A DNA stretch of 64,000 nucleotides. Origin: Metarhizium brunneum. Taxonomy: Eukaryota > Ascomycota > Sordariomycetes > Hypocreales > Clavicipitaceae. Of this stretch, positions 50,287 through 62,367 are shown piece by piece (position 1 is the stretch's first letter; each line of letters opens with the position of its first letter). Location: positions 6,324,001-6,388,000 of the forward strand of contig NC_089423.1 of assembly GCF_013426205.1 (NCBI RefSeq), given 5' to 3'. A model generated the notes under the pieces. That model ran no database searches and had not been told where the DNA came from. It saw nothing but the letters and a program-made list of their open reading frames with translations. The position numbers and the translations under genes were made by a program.

Positions 50287-51203
50287 ATGGCAGGATTACT
50301 AGATCCCCCGTGTGCTGGCCGAGGACATCCCTCGTCCGCGGCCCCTTCCCACGCGTCTCACATCACTTCGCCAACGCAGCACAAGCGCCGGCGACGGGTT
50401 CACTGCAAGTCCCGTCTCGGCTGTCTCAGCTGCAAGCAGAGAAAGATCAAGTGCGACGAGCTGCGCCCAAGCTGTTCTCATTGTCACCGCTGGGGCTGCA
50501 GTGCATCTACGTCCACTCACCGGACCTGTCGCAGCCCTTCAAGGCGCTCCTGACCGGCTTCACGATGGAGGACTTCAAATTCTACCACCACGTCCTCACC
50601 ACAGCGCTCCCGAGTCTTCCATTCGGAGGGCATCGCGTCTGGTGGCAAGTCGCCGCCACAGCGCACCATGTACGTTCTGCGTAAAAGCCCCTTATCCCAT
50701 CCCCCAAGTTGGCAATGCCTTGGTGCTGATCCTGCGCGTTGGGCTTTCCCCAGCACGCGCATCTAGGACACGCTCTGCTGGCTCTCGGTGCCTCGCACCT
50801 CTCGCAGCATGGCGCGGGCGACTACACGGTTCAGGCTCTCTGCCACAGGCTCGACGCTATAAGACTGCTGGCGGGCGCGCTGGACGCGGAGCCAAAGACG
50901 GCAGTCGACGCGGACGCCTTGTTCGCCGCAACGTACTGCCTCATGTCGCAGTCGTGTCTGATGCCGAGGGACGGCATGGCCGAGTACATGACCTTTATGA
51001 GGGGGGCCAGCCTCGTCATGACGACTATACTGCCCGAATTCCCGGATTCCATCTTTGCCGAGTTTGCAAGGCACGCCATTGTCGCCTCGCTGGCTTTGGC
51101 GGCTCCGGAAGAGCCTGAAGATGATGAGACTATCATGAGCCGCGAGGAATCTGTGAAAAGGTTGAAGCGTTTTTGGCAGAACAGCGCAGAATGGGAGCAC
51201 TAG
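50287..51203 (+). pseudogene. Zn2Cys6 transcription factor, frameshifted
   Basis: An ATG at 50287 opens a frame with a near-complete binuclear zinc cluster: GCLSCKQRKIKC, then CSHCHRWG, spacing C-x2-C-x6-C-x6-C-x2-C. The sixth Cys (LQC) is only reached by moving to another frame at about 50495-50505, as if one base were missing. After the shift the protein continues (IYVHSP.., FKFYHHVLTTALPSL), crosses an intron 50670-50753 (GTACGT .. CCCCAG) and reads HLGHALLALGASHLS.., ending at 51203. The whole would be about 277 aa, similar to Upc2-like fungal regulators but short. The frame break inside the DNA-binding domain means no functional product unless it is a sequencing error. Confidence 0.75.
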
Positions 51204-53647
51204 TCGTGGCTGGTGAGCCGTCTTGCTGAAGCGACCGGCTGTTCTGTTGGTGGTGAGTTGGTATTCGTAAACTTATAGGCCGAGACAACGGCCTTTGGTT
51301 TTTGAATATGTTGAGCCTATGGGGATTTTCACAGCCTGCTCCTACTGCTGCCCTTATTCACGACTGGCGAAAGTACTGCCTGTGGATTATCAGCCATTCA
51401 TCATGGGACATTGAAGTACTGTGAAAGCCTAGTCTATCAATCTCGTGCTAGTTGGTTGATTTATGGGTATTCGTGGCCAAATAACTGGTTAAAGTGTATT
51501 GATAATATTAAGCGTATGAAACACAGTTATTTGCGGTACTCTACATGCTTGTTCATTATATAGAATAATAGACGATACTTGTATCATGCTTGCCGTCTTA
51601 CTTAACTCGAAGAGGGAAATAATAAGCAATTTGATATAGAATAATAGACTAGATATCTCATGGGTTAGGCCAAGTTCAGATAAAAAGTCGGCGTCAATAC
51701 TCGAATCATGTCGCAGTACGAGAGAAGGCCTCTCTGCCCCGAAATGGGTACTCTGGGGTTGGCTGGGTAGACCAAGATTGAGGGTATGCGACCCCCTGGC
51801 AAGGTGAAGGCGCCAAACTCTTGTTGGTCCAGAGTCCTATAAGGCTTCATGGGTCCGTGCCATTTCAAGCTTTTGAAAACGGCATACGGTGTACAAAACG
51901 AGGATGGGTGGAAGTAATGCGCGATTGGAGCACTTCTCCGCAGCTGCAAGGGGCGAAACCCCATGTACAGCTCTCGAGGGTTTTCGGAGCTTTTAAAAGG
52001 AGAGGTGGACTTGAAGTCAAATGCGGGGGTGGAGCCAGGTCATCAAGGTCGCAATTGAAACGCACAGGCATGGACCCAACAACTCGGTAACTTCAGCCGT
52101 GGGAACTGATTGGGCTTGCTGCTTACCTGCCCACCTCCAGCGGCGCCATCACGGGCTCGCCGATGCCAATCACAGTTTACTACCCCGGGGAACCGAGTCA
52201 AATGTCATGAAGAGGGCGGTGACAAGCAACTGGAACGCGCTGGTAAATCTATGCCGTGTTGCTGCCGGGAAGTATGAACATTGAACAGCCGGCCGAACCG
52301 GCATATCTAGACTGGTTGCCAGCGGCCCCACCCAATGAACTATTATCGCCCCGTAATTGGCTAGCGTCTCTTGGTAAAGGAAGGTTCCGTAGACGTGTTC
52401 TAGAATGCGACTGGAGGAGCAATTCACACTGGAGGCATTGGCGCTCGAAACATTTGATCAATCCCCGTCTGGGCAGCGAATGCTCCAGCGAGGTCACTCG
52501 GTCTGCAGCCGACTAGAAGCCTGTCTCCTCGGGGCAAGTGTCGACTCTGTACATAAACTTCGTACAGCTTCTTACCAATTCACATTGGGAGAGCGGGCGA
52601 TCCCGTGGCTAGACACGCCTCTCCTCTGCCGGCTGGATAACAGGCAGCCACGGTGGATAAATCGAAACAGAGCAAGCCAAACTCGGTTCCTACATGCACA
52701 ACTCTGAATACTTTATTCGAGCGGGTTGATCAAATCAAAAAATTATTTGCAGCACACACACGTATACTAAACAATTCGGTAGTAGTTTGCTTTAAAAAAT
52801 AATAAGTACCGCAGATATCAGTGCATCTAAGTACTTTGCCAGACTGTCGTTCCATCACCGACTACTCCGTAGTTCTCCAAGTACCTCAAGAGCACCAAAT
52901 GATTGGTTCGCTGCAGGCGTAAAAGCGGGACCCATCTACCACCCCTCAAACACCAACCTCGCGATACTTCATCGCACATCTTGACACGACTGATGATCGA
53001 TTCCTCAGCCATGCCAAGCGCTACAGCATCTCCACACCACAAAGAATACAATATTCACAATGCGTTGAATACGGCCCACACAGCCATCAGCATTCATCGT
53101 GCTCAGATCCACCACCAGAGACAGGCGCGTCTACGCCCTCCAAGAAACATGGGCTGAGCCATCCAGACTTGCCGCCAACGACATGCTAGGAGAACGTATC
53201 CAAGCATCGCCGCCCCAACGCTCCAAAGAGAAACCAAGCGTTTGGGCCCCACGGTGACCCGGATATCACTTGAGACGCGTAGCCATGCCCAACGCAGCAC
53301 CGCAACACCACGACGTCTGCACAACTAAAAAACCGGCTTCAACCGAGACCCATGTCATAAACAACGCGCAGCTCAATTGCCAAGTCTAATCAAGCGTCGA
53401 ATCCCTAAAACAAAATAAACCTAAATCCACGGATGCAATCGCAATTCCGCAAACAAAATAAATCCCCCCCCGAATGGCCCATTGCAAATCCATACCCTGG
53501 ATCAAAAAGTCTTGGTAGGAAACCAAAGCAAAAAATGTGCTACCAAGAGCCACATATAAACCCAAAAGCTCATCCGAGTTACAAAATGTAAAACCTTGTC
53601 GCCATCTGCCCAATACAACCCGAATAACAGCCAACCCCCCTCCTCTC
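51204..53647. other. 2.4-kb intergenic region, no gene
   Basis: AT-rich between about 51480 and 51660 and again near 52730-52810. TACTCCGTA lies at 52863-52871. Several frames of 70-100 codons overlap without coding character. It includes the 3' UTR of the following minus-strand gene. Confidence 0.5.
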
Positions 53648-56044
53648 TCACTGCATACAATACACGTCCGCAAGGGCAACCGAATGCGCCGAGATGTTGC
53701 TCCCCGTGTCGTTGCGACAGGTAACGACGGGCGTCGTCACCAGCGCCACCCGCCAGTGCTTGGCCTGCAGCTCGGTCGGCTCCAGCGCCGGCCAGATAGG
53801 CAGCATGCTCTGGCTGGAGAAGCGCGCGCCCACCTCGGGGAAGCGAAAGTCAAACGTGAGCCGCGACGCGAGGATCTTGGACGACAGGTCCCACGCCAGG
53901 TCGGCGACGAGCTCGAGGTCGCGGTACGCGTCGGCCGGGTTGGCCAGGCGGTTGAGCAGCGGCTGGATGGTGGCCATGAGGGCGGTCGTGATGTCGCCCA
54001 CCTTTTCACGGTGGAACGCCAGCGGCTCCAACTTGATGATTGCCTCGAGGATGTGGGCTTGCCGGTCGAGAAGGGGCTGCCGCTGCGCCGAGGGTTGGCC
54101 TGTCGCGACAAGACAAGTTTGTTTGGGTCAGGCGCGAGTTTTCTAATACAACACAAGGGGGCGGGAGCTTCTTACCTTGGGTCTTTTCGAGATCCTTTTC
54201 CAGCTCGAGCAGCGCGTAGGTGCAGTCGTCGTTGGAGCCGATCCATGCGTTGGGCACCCAGACCCGGTTGACGATGTAGTCGATGATGACGCGCGTGACG
54301 AGGCAGCACTTGGGGTTGTCGGCGCGGAGGTGAATGTCGAGATAGGAGGCGGCCTCCTTGGCCGAGAGCGGGTGGTAGGTGGCCAGGAGGACGGGCCACA
54401 GGGGCAGGGTGCTCATCTTCATGGCCATGGCCGGGTCGGGCACGTTGGCGTGGCGCTCGACAAACGCGCGGATCATGGCGTAGAGCTCCATGATGGACTC
54501 GTTCCACGCCGCCACCGCCTGCTCGTTCATGTGGACCAGCGGCCCGGAGAGGATGCCTCGCGCGGCGGCCGCGTTGCCCGCCGACGAGGGAGCGCTCCCG
54601 TACTCCGACATGCTGGGTTCGGCAGGTCGTCCGTACCGGGACCGAGACGTCGTCGGCGTCTGGGGGTAATACTCGCGCGGAGGCTGGTGGTGGCCGAATG
54701 CTGTGCCAGGACGGGCCGGAGCATGTTCGGGGGCGTAGCCCGGCTGGAACTCTGCAGCAGCAGTAGGTTGGTACCGAGTAGGTGCCTGGTATGGTCTTCG
54801 CGTCGGCGGACGAGTAAACGACGACGCGGCGTTGCTGAAGAAGGGGTTCCCGGCCTGCGCAAACCGGCCTTGGGCAGAGCTCCACGACGACGCGGATCCC
54901 TGGTATCGTCGTTCGTGGGAGAATGCAGACGGGGCCCGAGGCGGCCCAGCTTGAAGGGGGCCGAACTTGGGGGGAGCAACCGCACAGGATGTGCTCGGGG
55001 CCTGGAAGACCGAAGGCGGACGAGGCGGAGGCGCCATCTCACCGTACGGGCGAGCGTCTGCGTTCTCCTGATGTCTGGTGTCCTGGTAGTTGTTAGCACC
55101 GCGCGCGGTTCTGGACTTCATGGACAAGATGGACTGGTGAGCGGCTTGGTTGTCCTGCACCGAATCAGCCAGCGTCTCGATAGCACGCGCGACAGACTGC
55201 GGATCCGAATGCTTCATGAGCCACAGCGAGCGCCGATTATTGACTTGATCCTCCAAATAGCGTATCGAATCCTCGAGGCTCTGTCATCCAGTACAAGCAT
55301 TAGCGTCTGGTGCTTTCATCTCAACCGCCAGCCTCTTCACAGCCTTGGCAAACGCACCTTGACAATGTCATCACGAACGTCAGCGTCCGCGCCCTCATCT
55401 TTCCTCGTTGCCTTCTCCTGAAGCTTTTTGAAATCCTCCCTCAATCGCTGCAGATCGCCCATCACCTTCTTAACATCCAGCTCCGCCTGCTCGCGCTTCT
55501 TCCTCTCCGCGTCAAGCTCAGTGCGGAGGTCCCTAATAGTCTGCGCCTTGTCGTCCATCTCGGCGTTGAGAATGGTGGCATCCAGGCTCAAGCGCGCAAC
55601 GGCCTTGTCAGTGTCCTCCTGGTCGAGGGTGACGTTCATCAGGGCGTCCACGAGCTGGCTGGTCTCTTGGCTGATGACCTGTCCGACTTCTTGGAGCTGG
55701 CCGACGATTTCGCCAGACTCGCTCGACGACACGCCAGGCATTCGACGGAGAGAATGTTGGATCTTGACGAGTATTTCCTGTGCAAATCGAGATTTTTCAA
55801 AGGCAGGCTGTTGCGAAACATGAGCTGCCGTCTCGTGCGAGAGGTTGGGGGCAAACCTTACATGATTATGCGACATTTGGCGAATTCGCTCGGCGCGAGC
55901 CGCGCCACCAAGCGGCGACGAAAAGTCCACAGAAAGCATACTACCTCCTTGATAAGGCGCCGGCTGTTCGTTCTCGAGCTGCTTTCTCAAGAGGGCAACC
56001 AGGTCTGCAGATTCATACACAGACTGCCCCTCCGAGCCTGTCAT
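53648..56044 (-). CDS. conserved fungal coiled-coil protein, function unknown
   Basis: Three exons, 56044-55358, 55280-54176 and 54099-53648, give 747 aa. Introns use AAG|GTGCGT..GACAG and G|GTAAGA..GACAG, and the frames join exactly. The start is the first in-frame ATG (MTGSEGQSVYESADL). Residues about 80-230 are a predicted coiled coil rich in E/K/R/L (DLRTELDAERKKREQAELDV). Residues 255-450 are a disordered Pro/Ser/Tyr/Gln-rich linker. The last 270 residues are ordered (WNESIMELYAMIRAFVERH, PLWPVLLATYHPLSAKEAAS, WDLSSKILASRLTFDFRFPE) and helical. The architecture suggests a scaffold or adaptor. I recognise no named family. Dense GC-rich codons create long false frames on the + strand. Confidence 0.85.
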
Positions 56045-57592
56045 TCTGCACAGACAGACTCTGAAGACTGCCGATACGACTTGGGACCTATCTCGAGATG
56101 GGAAGCGCTGGGTAATTTTGCGTTCCTGTTGCAATTAGAATAGTCTGTATGACCAGATGCCAGACTACACTCCGATGCAGCACTGTTTGTTGCCCGTCAG
56201 CACGCGTCCGATTTGTTTATCCGAGGCAAAGCAGCAGTGAAGCGGGATCTGGGACTGTACGCGCGACCACTTTCGCAAAGGTGTCCCGAGTGAATATAAA
56301 ATGTGAACCATCTACCTGTGAACGTTCAAACGCCACGGCCCTTCAAGAAACGCGGCCTCCCCAACAAAGAGTTAAAGTCTGATCGGCTTGCTCCGTAACA
56401 ATCACTAGCAAGCCACAGGAACAAGTCACTTCTGCAAAGCAATGAACGATTTTTGACGACGCAAATCGAATAAAATGCAAAGGGCATCAAGCAACTCACC
56501 GAGAGAAAATAAACAAGCTTTGCAAGCTCAATCTAGCACAGAGAGAATACGGCTTGTGGGAAAATTAGAAACATTCAAGAAGCGGGCTAGGAACAAGGTT
56601 TAGAAATGGCAAAAGGCAAATTAGGCGCGCCGCGTAGGCACCGATGGCCACTTGGCAGGTTGGCATTTCGACCCGGAGTTGACGTGAATCTGAGATGAAT
56701 GTGAACAGACAAGTTGTAGAGCGCCGAAGTGCGCGGTGCACGGAGCTCATTGACGGCCAATTCCACGGCCGGGCCTGTGAAAGAAGGGCTCAATCGTGCC
56801 TGACTTTCTGAGAGACATAAGTGCTAGCCCACGTGAACCGTGTACCTGTTACAAAGTTCAAAGTTTGGTGAAATTAGGTGCGTGAGAGACGTGCTTGGCT
56901 GTGACATAAGTAAGTCCAGATGTCGGTATTCCGACTCAATTCATCTCGGTGCAATTGAACCTAGAGAATATCTCTCGCCTCGAAATAGTGCAGAATACAT
57001 ACTCTCATTCTATTCGTCACGATGCTCTGCAGACTGTACCGTAGCACAAACCCTACGTCACTCCCATCCCAGCCATGAATCAAATTACAATTGCATATAT
57101 TTTTACTATAGACAGTGAGCGAACCCGAGGCTACAACGCCAAAACCACCCTCAACAATAGACATGTATTCCTCCTTGGTAATGTCGTCAACGTTCTAGTA
57201 CAAACATTAGAGCAAAAGGAAGCGGGGTCATGTCAGTCATATCACCAGGAACCTCAGGCGTTGACCGACAGTGGCTTCGTACGCGATTCAAGGCAAAAAT
57301 GCCATCAAAGAGAACCTGCAACATCGTGTCTAACTTAGTTTTTGCGTTTTAGTTCGGGGCATGGGTGCAGCATGGCGGAAACTATTGCGAGTTGGGCTCC
57401 GAGACCAACGGCCCTCTGCAGCGAGGCCCATGGCAGATTCGGGCGGAAAAAGTCGTAACAAGTGTTGCACAGTACGCGCTGGAGATTTCAGTCTCAGTGG
57501 GGAGTTCCAAAAACTGTCATTCATTTTGTAATTTTCACTAACCTGTCGAATACCTAGATGATGTCAGGGCAATGGCCAGCCATGTTAGCTTT
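56045..57592. other. 1.5-kb intergenic region, no gene
   Basis: It lies between the promoter of the coiled-coil protein gene and the 3' end of the splicing factor gene. No gene, repeat or RNA was recognised. Confidence 0.5.
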
Positions 57593-59475
57593 TTATATGG
57601 CTCTGGTGCGAGAGAAGAGACTGCTGTAGACAGCATCCACAACGGGAGATGCATTAATCATCCTGCCGCCAAAGTATCTTCCGTTCAAGCCCTTGATGGC
57701 ATTTTCACCGCCTTGGACTTTGTCGAACTTGAGATAGACGTCACCCTTGGAGTTCGGATCGACGGCAATATGAACAACATGTCCATATTGCCTCTCAGCT
57801 TCCGCTCGAATGTCGTCTTCGAGTTCCTTGACCCAGTCGTCGCCCTCTTCCCTAATTGTCGAAACCGTCAGTTAGCCTATTCAAGTGCAAACAGATGTGG
57901 TCGTGCTGTACTTACTCTTCGGGGTCAAACATATTGTGCAGGACAACACAGCGACTAGCCATGTTGACGTTGACAGGAAGCGGCTTCGCTTCGGTCTTGG
58001 GCTTCACAACGACCTGGTCTTCTCTTCCATTAGAGGCTTCGTCGGTCCTGGCAAGTTTTCTCATCAATGCATCGCGACTGTAATTATTGAAGTTTACTCC
58101 TGCGACATCTGTGTCATCGAGGGCGCTTGCGCCGCCGGCCTTGTCGCTGTCTCGTCCCCCGGCTCTATCAAACGTAGAAGCCTGGCCACCGCGGCCGCCG
58201 GCTCCAGAGAAGGCGGAGCCTTGGAAATTGTTCTGTCCTGAAAACCTATGCATCAAGTTGGCCGTGCTCTCAGGGGTAAACTTATCGTTGCCCAGGCCGA
58301 CTCGGATGGGTCGGCCTGCAAGATCAAAGCCGTTCATCTTCTCCAAAGCTTCTCGGGCCTGGGTTGCATCACGGAACCTGAAATATCGCAGTTAGAATTT
58401 TGCTTCAAGTATTCACGAGAGAAAAACAAAAGGAAGCAAAGTCGAGGGATGGCCTACTGAACAAATCCGTATCCGCGGCTGCGGCCATTATCGTCCTTCT
58501 GGAGTTGGACATACTCCAGCTCACCAAATGGCTCAAAGACGGCTTGTAGGTCTTGTTCCGTGACGTTGAAGTGGATATTACCAACATAAAGGCGGTGGAA
58601 AGGGACAGAGTTCGGATTTCCACTCGTCGACTCGGTATTGCGAGCTTGTCGATTCTTCTCAGCTTCTGTGAGCTTGACAATAATAGGAATACCTGCCAAT
58701 GGCTTTCCAGTGAGCTGAAGTGCCTTTTGAACCGTTTCTTCGTCTTTGAATTCAACATAACCAACTCTGGAGGCAAGCATGTTAGTACAAGATCACTCAC
58801 AACCATCAAAGAACAGACTTGGACTTACCCCTTGGATCTTCCACTGATGCGGTCCTTGACAATCTGGGCCTCGTTTACCGGGCCGGCATTCTCTTCAAAG
58901 AACCTCTTCAACTTGTCACTTCGCAAACGAGCAGCAAGCTGCTGCACGAAAACGGTACGGCTGTCGCGTTCGTCTTCATTCAACTGCGGTGAACGAGATC
59001 GTCTGCCGGAAGATCGATCTCTTGCGCGACCCTGGTCCCTGCGGTTGGAGCGGTCGCGACGGTCTTTGCGATCTCTGTCATCTCGGGGACGATAACGCCG
59101 GCGAGGGGATCTTGAGCGGGAGCGGGAGCGGCCTCGTCGTCCACGATAGTAATCACCGTCCCTGTGTCGGCGTGAGTTGAACCGGTCTCTATCCCGGCTT
59201 TCACTGCGGCGTCTACTGCGGTGGCTTCCAGTATCACTCCGGGGGGTAGTCTCGCCTGGAGTGCCCTTACGGTGTCTTGGAGAAGTGTCCCGGCGATCGC
59301 GTCGGCGGCGATCTTGGCCAGCGTCCCGGTCGCGGTCGCGGCTGTCATCAGTTCCATTTTGGGGACGACCATTTTTGTCGCTTCTAGAAGAGTCATCATT
59401 CAGGGTATTGGAGTTTTGTTGTGCTGAACCTTGCGCGGTAGCCTCCAAGAGGGCTTCGACGTCTAAGCCCGACAT
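57593..59475 (-). CDS. rsd1: RBM39/Rsd1-type SR-like splicing factor with three RRMs
   Basis: Four exons (59475-58829, 58766-58458, 58377-57916, 57851-57593) give 558 aa, all joints in frame; the first intron has a perfect TACTAAC branch. Residues 25-170 form an RS-like domain dense in RD/RS/RR pairs. RRM1 is at about 173-250 ([22 protein letters not shown]), RRM2 at about 272-350 ([25 protein letters not shown]). A Gly-rich linker follows, then a C-terminal UHM-like RRM at about 455-550 ([33 protein letters not shown]). The FGGR loop with acidic helix is typical of UHM domains that bind Trp-containing ligands on U2AF/SF3b proteins. Family: human RBM39, S. pombe Rsd1; nuclear, linked to early spliceosome assembly. 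The true start is the third codon of a longer GTG-initiated frame. Confidence 0.93.
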
Positions 59476-60172
59476 GATCACCTACTCTCCTGATTTTGCG
59501 GGCTTCGCAAGGATGCGCTAGCTATATGGATGAAATTGCGTCAAAGTCTTTGGCCTTGTAGATGATATAAATAATGCTTTTCAATGTGTCGTACGCTGCG
59601 GGTATACGCGGTTGGCGAGCATGGGATGTGTTGGTTGAGCTCAAGGACTGATCGTCAGGCTCCGAAGTGGAGGCGGCGAGAAGACGATCCATGTAGATCA
59701 CGTGATGAAGCGACGCCAAATTTTACACTTGTGGCTTGCGGCACTTGCGAAGGGGATTATGGGGGCACGAGGCTGCCAAAAATCCCGCCCTACTGCGAAA
59801 CCGTATCGGATATTTCAACTACGCAGAACGCCAGGAAACCATGTAGAGAAAAAGAAGTAATGTAGTATTAAGGTAAATCTGCCGTGTCCAAGTGCTACCT
59901 GACAGGATATCAATGTATAACATGAGCATCTCTCCACGTTCATCGTCTGCACCTACCAAGCGGCGCATTCTTCATTGTTGATGCTTTGCGCCACCAGCGG
60001 CAATTATTAACAATTATTATCTTCGTCTTATACGTCAACTGCCCAAACCCGCCAACGCCGTGCCGATCTAGGCAAATGTGAAAAAAAAAAAAATTATGCA
60101 TGTAGACCAAATGTACAGCGGCTCAAGGGTCTAGTGGAGACTGTTTTGGAATCGCGTCTACCGACACGGGAT
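59476..60172. other. intergenic spacer with poly(A) tract
   Basis: This is the promoter side of the splicing factor gene and the 3' flank of SCS7. An A-tract of about 13 bases lies at about 60080-60092. No gene was seen. Confidence 0.5.
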
Positions 60173-61355
60173 TTACTTGGTCTTGATGGAGGTTTGTAGC
60201 TCCGTGCCAAAAATTTGATCCCAGAACTTGCTGGTGACGCCAAAGCCCAGTTCATAGTCGAGAAAGTGATGGGCAAGATGGTACTTCTTTAGCTGCTTGT
60301 ACCACAGGGGCAGGTTCGTGTGATGCAGGAAGTAGTGTGTTAGGTCGTAGCAGATGTAGCCAAAAATGCCGCCACAGTAAACAGCAGTGCCCGCATGCCA
60401 ATTGTAGAAGAAGATGGCGTGGGCCAGCTTCCAGAATGGAGAGGCCAGGATGACAAACAGAGCAGGAGGCATAACCAATCGATACTTGTCCATTGGGAGA
60501 TAGTGATGGATTCCATGGAGCAAAAAGTGCAATGTGATGAAAACGCGGTTGTCCGGGAGGTAGCTATATTCACGGGTCAGCGGCTTGCGGCATCGGTGGC
60601 CACGAGTTGGGAACGACTTACTCATCCAAGTGGAATAGGAATCGGTGTAGACAGTATTCTACAAAGGTCCAGAAAAAGACACCGAATACCCAGTAGCCAC
60701 CCAGGACAAATGGATTATGAAGCCCCTGGCTAGCGATATAAGTACCGTATGCGACAAAGGGCAGCCACAGCGACGGGACAATCCACCAGGGGGTCTTGGT
60801 GAGCGGCTCTAGGAAGTTGCCGAAGAGAGGCGCTGATTCGCCACCCTTGTAGTGACGAGGGCGATGAACTTGGTCCAAATAGAAGGCTTTGCTGAAGCCG
60901 CCGTTCCAAACCTGCAGGAACAGAGGCCTGCTTAGGTCCAAAAACTTGTGCTTCTTGAAATCATGGGTGTAGTCGGTGTCCTTGCTAAGGTCTTCCTCGC
61001 ACGACATGCCGGTTCGCGGGTGGACGTAATTGGCATCTTTTGAGGTTGCGGTCCCGTTGGCAGGTTTGGCAGAGCCATTCGTGGCGGGCGACTTCTCGTT
61101 GACGACAAAGCCGACGAGTGAGTCGTCAAGCACCTCGTACGCAGCCTCGGAGTGAGGGTGCGACGTGGGGTCCTTCAGTATCTCCTCGACATCCTTGCCA
61201 GCATAGTCAATGATCAAGCTGCCGCCACCAGGGTGGTCGTCGACAAAGTCTGTCACATCGTAGACCTTGGATCCAATGGTAACATAGCACGAGGAGGCAG
61301 AGCTGTGCGCCTCGACCTCTGCGCGAGTAAATGTAGGCAGCGTCCTGGCCGGCAT
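60173..61355 (-). CDS. SCS7: sphingolipid/fatty acid alpha-hydroxylase Scs7
   Basis: Two exons, 61355-60622 and 60563-60173, give 374 aa (yeast Scs7: 384). The intron is 59 bp (GA|GTAAGT..ATATAG|C). Residues 8-85 are a cytochrome b5 domain with heme His in DDHPGGG (H41) and the second His in SHPHSE (H68). The C-terminal half is a membrane fatty acid hydroxylase with the di-iron histidine boxes HRFLFHLDD, HFLLHGIHH, HYFLHH and YHLAHH. Hydrophobic spans are at about 198-215 and 218-240, and around the second pair. It is an ER enzyme adding a 2-hydroxyl to the very-long-chain fatty acid of ceramides, using electrons from its b5 domain. The C-terminal SIKTK resembles a short basic ER-retention tail (inference). 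Confidence 0.95.
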
Positions 61356-62367
61356 CGTGACGTCTGGTAATGTTCGGTCGGTTCGGGATGGGCAGTTGGG
61401 CCGACGGTGAAGGTATTTGCAGGTCGCGCCACAGGAGTTTAAAGGGGAGCCGCAGTCGATGTGCGCGCTCTTGCAGGGTTCGACAAACTACTGAAGTAGA
61501 GGGAATGCAGCTTACAAACAAAAATAAAGGATGAAGAACAAGGGACGAAGATGTGCAGGGCACGGGAAATATTAATAGCGGGCGAGACATGAGGATGGTA
61601 AATGGCAAAGGCGAATCATGCGACAATATTTGGGTGGAAGGTTTTAATGACGATGCTCCTTTGGTCTTAGCGGTGCGAGGCATTGGCCGGCACTCACATG
61701 CACTCACACAGGCACCAGCATGCATTGAAGATTGAAGGTACTCTGTGGCAGCACCGGGTACTTGGGGAACATTGAAACCCGGGCCAGGCTGCAGTGCCCG
61801 CCGCTAATTACAGGAATGAGCGGGTGCCGAGGACGCAAAGTGGCGTTACTCTGGGTCGATTTGTCGCAGCACTGAGGTGTCAGTCACCGGGGATCGAATC
61901 TCGTTGCCTCAAGTGCTCGGGCAATTGTAGGGCAGAGGTAAGCAGTAAGTAGGCTATCCATTTGTCAAATGGAAACCCGGACAATCTCCACCCTCCGCCT
62001 CGTACGTACATGCCATTATGGGCGTGTACAGAGGGTAGCCTGGCTAGTATGAAGGGAGACTGGGTAAAAGTTGCATGATTAGCACCCGACCAAGCCGAGG
62101 AGACGCGGATGTTGGTGCCCTGAGCGGTCTGGTGCACAAGAGCTGGCAATGTTGAGTCAATGCGTGGCACAAGTACTCCGTAGAGCATAATAATAATACC
62201 AGTGGGCGGGAGATTTTATGATTTTGCTCCAGAGCACAACAACAAGCCCCTCAGGCTCCATCCATCTAATCTCCGGATTCCTACAAACACCAAGAGCTCT
62301 TCTTCGTCTTTTCGCCAACGCCGCCTCTATTACCTTTGACGACTTATCCGCCAGGAATTTTAATGGC
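61356..62367. other. 1-kb intergenic region, no gene
   Basis: It contains the SCS7 promoter and TACTCCGTA at 62174-62182. No coding frame of credible composition was seen. Confidence 0.5.

Noticed and set aside
51665..51964. 99-codon minus-strand frame
   Set aside because: Partly protein-like (Pro/Arg/Tyr) but isolated, with no motif or splice partner.
54177..55421. 414-codon + strand frame
   Set aside because: It lies antisense to the coiled-coil protein exons and has Arg/Gly/Val-biased composition; the minus strand has a consistent exon series.
61870..61910. GGGGATCGAATCTC as a tRNA B box
   Set aside because: The flanking bases do not form a T stem and no A box or acceptor stem is present.
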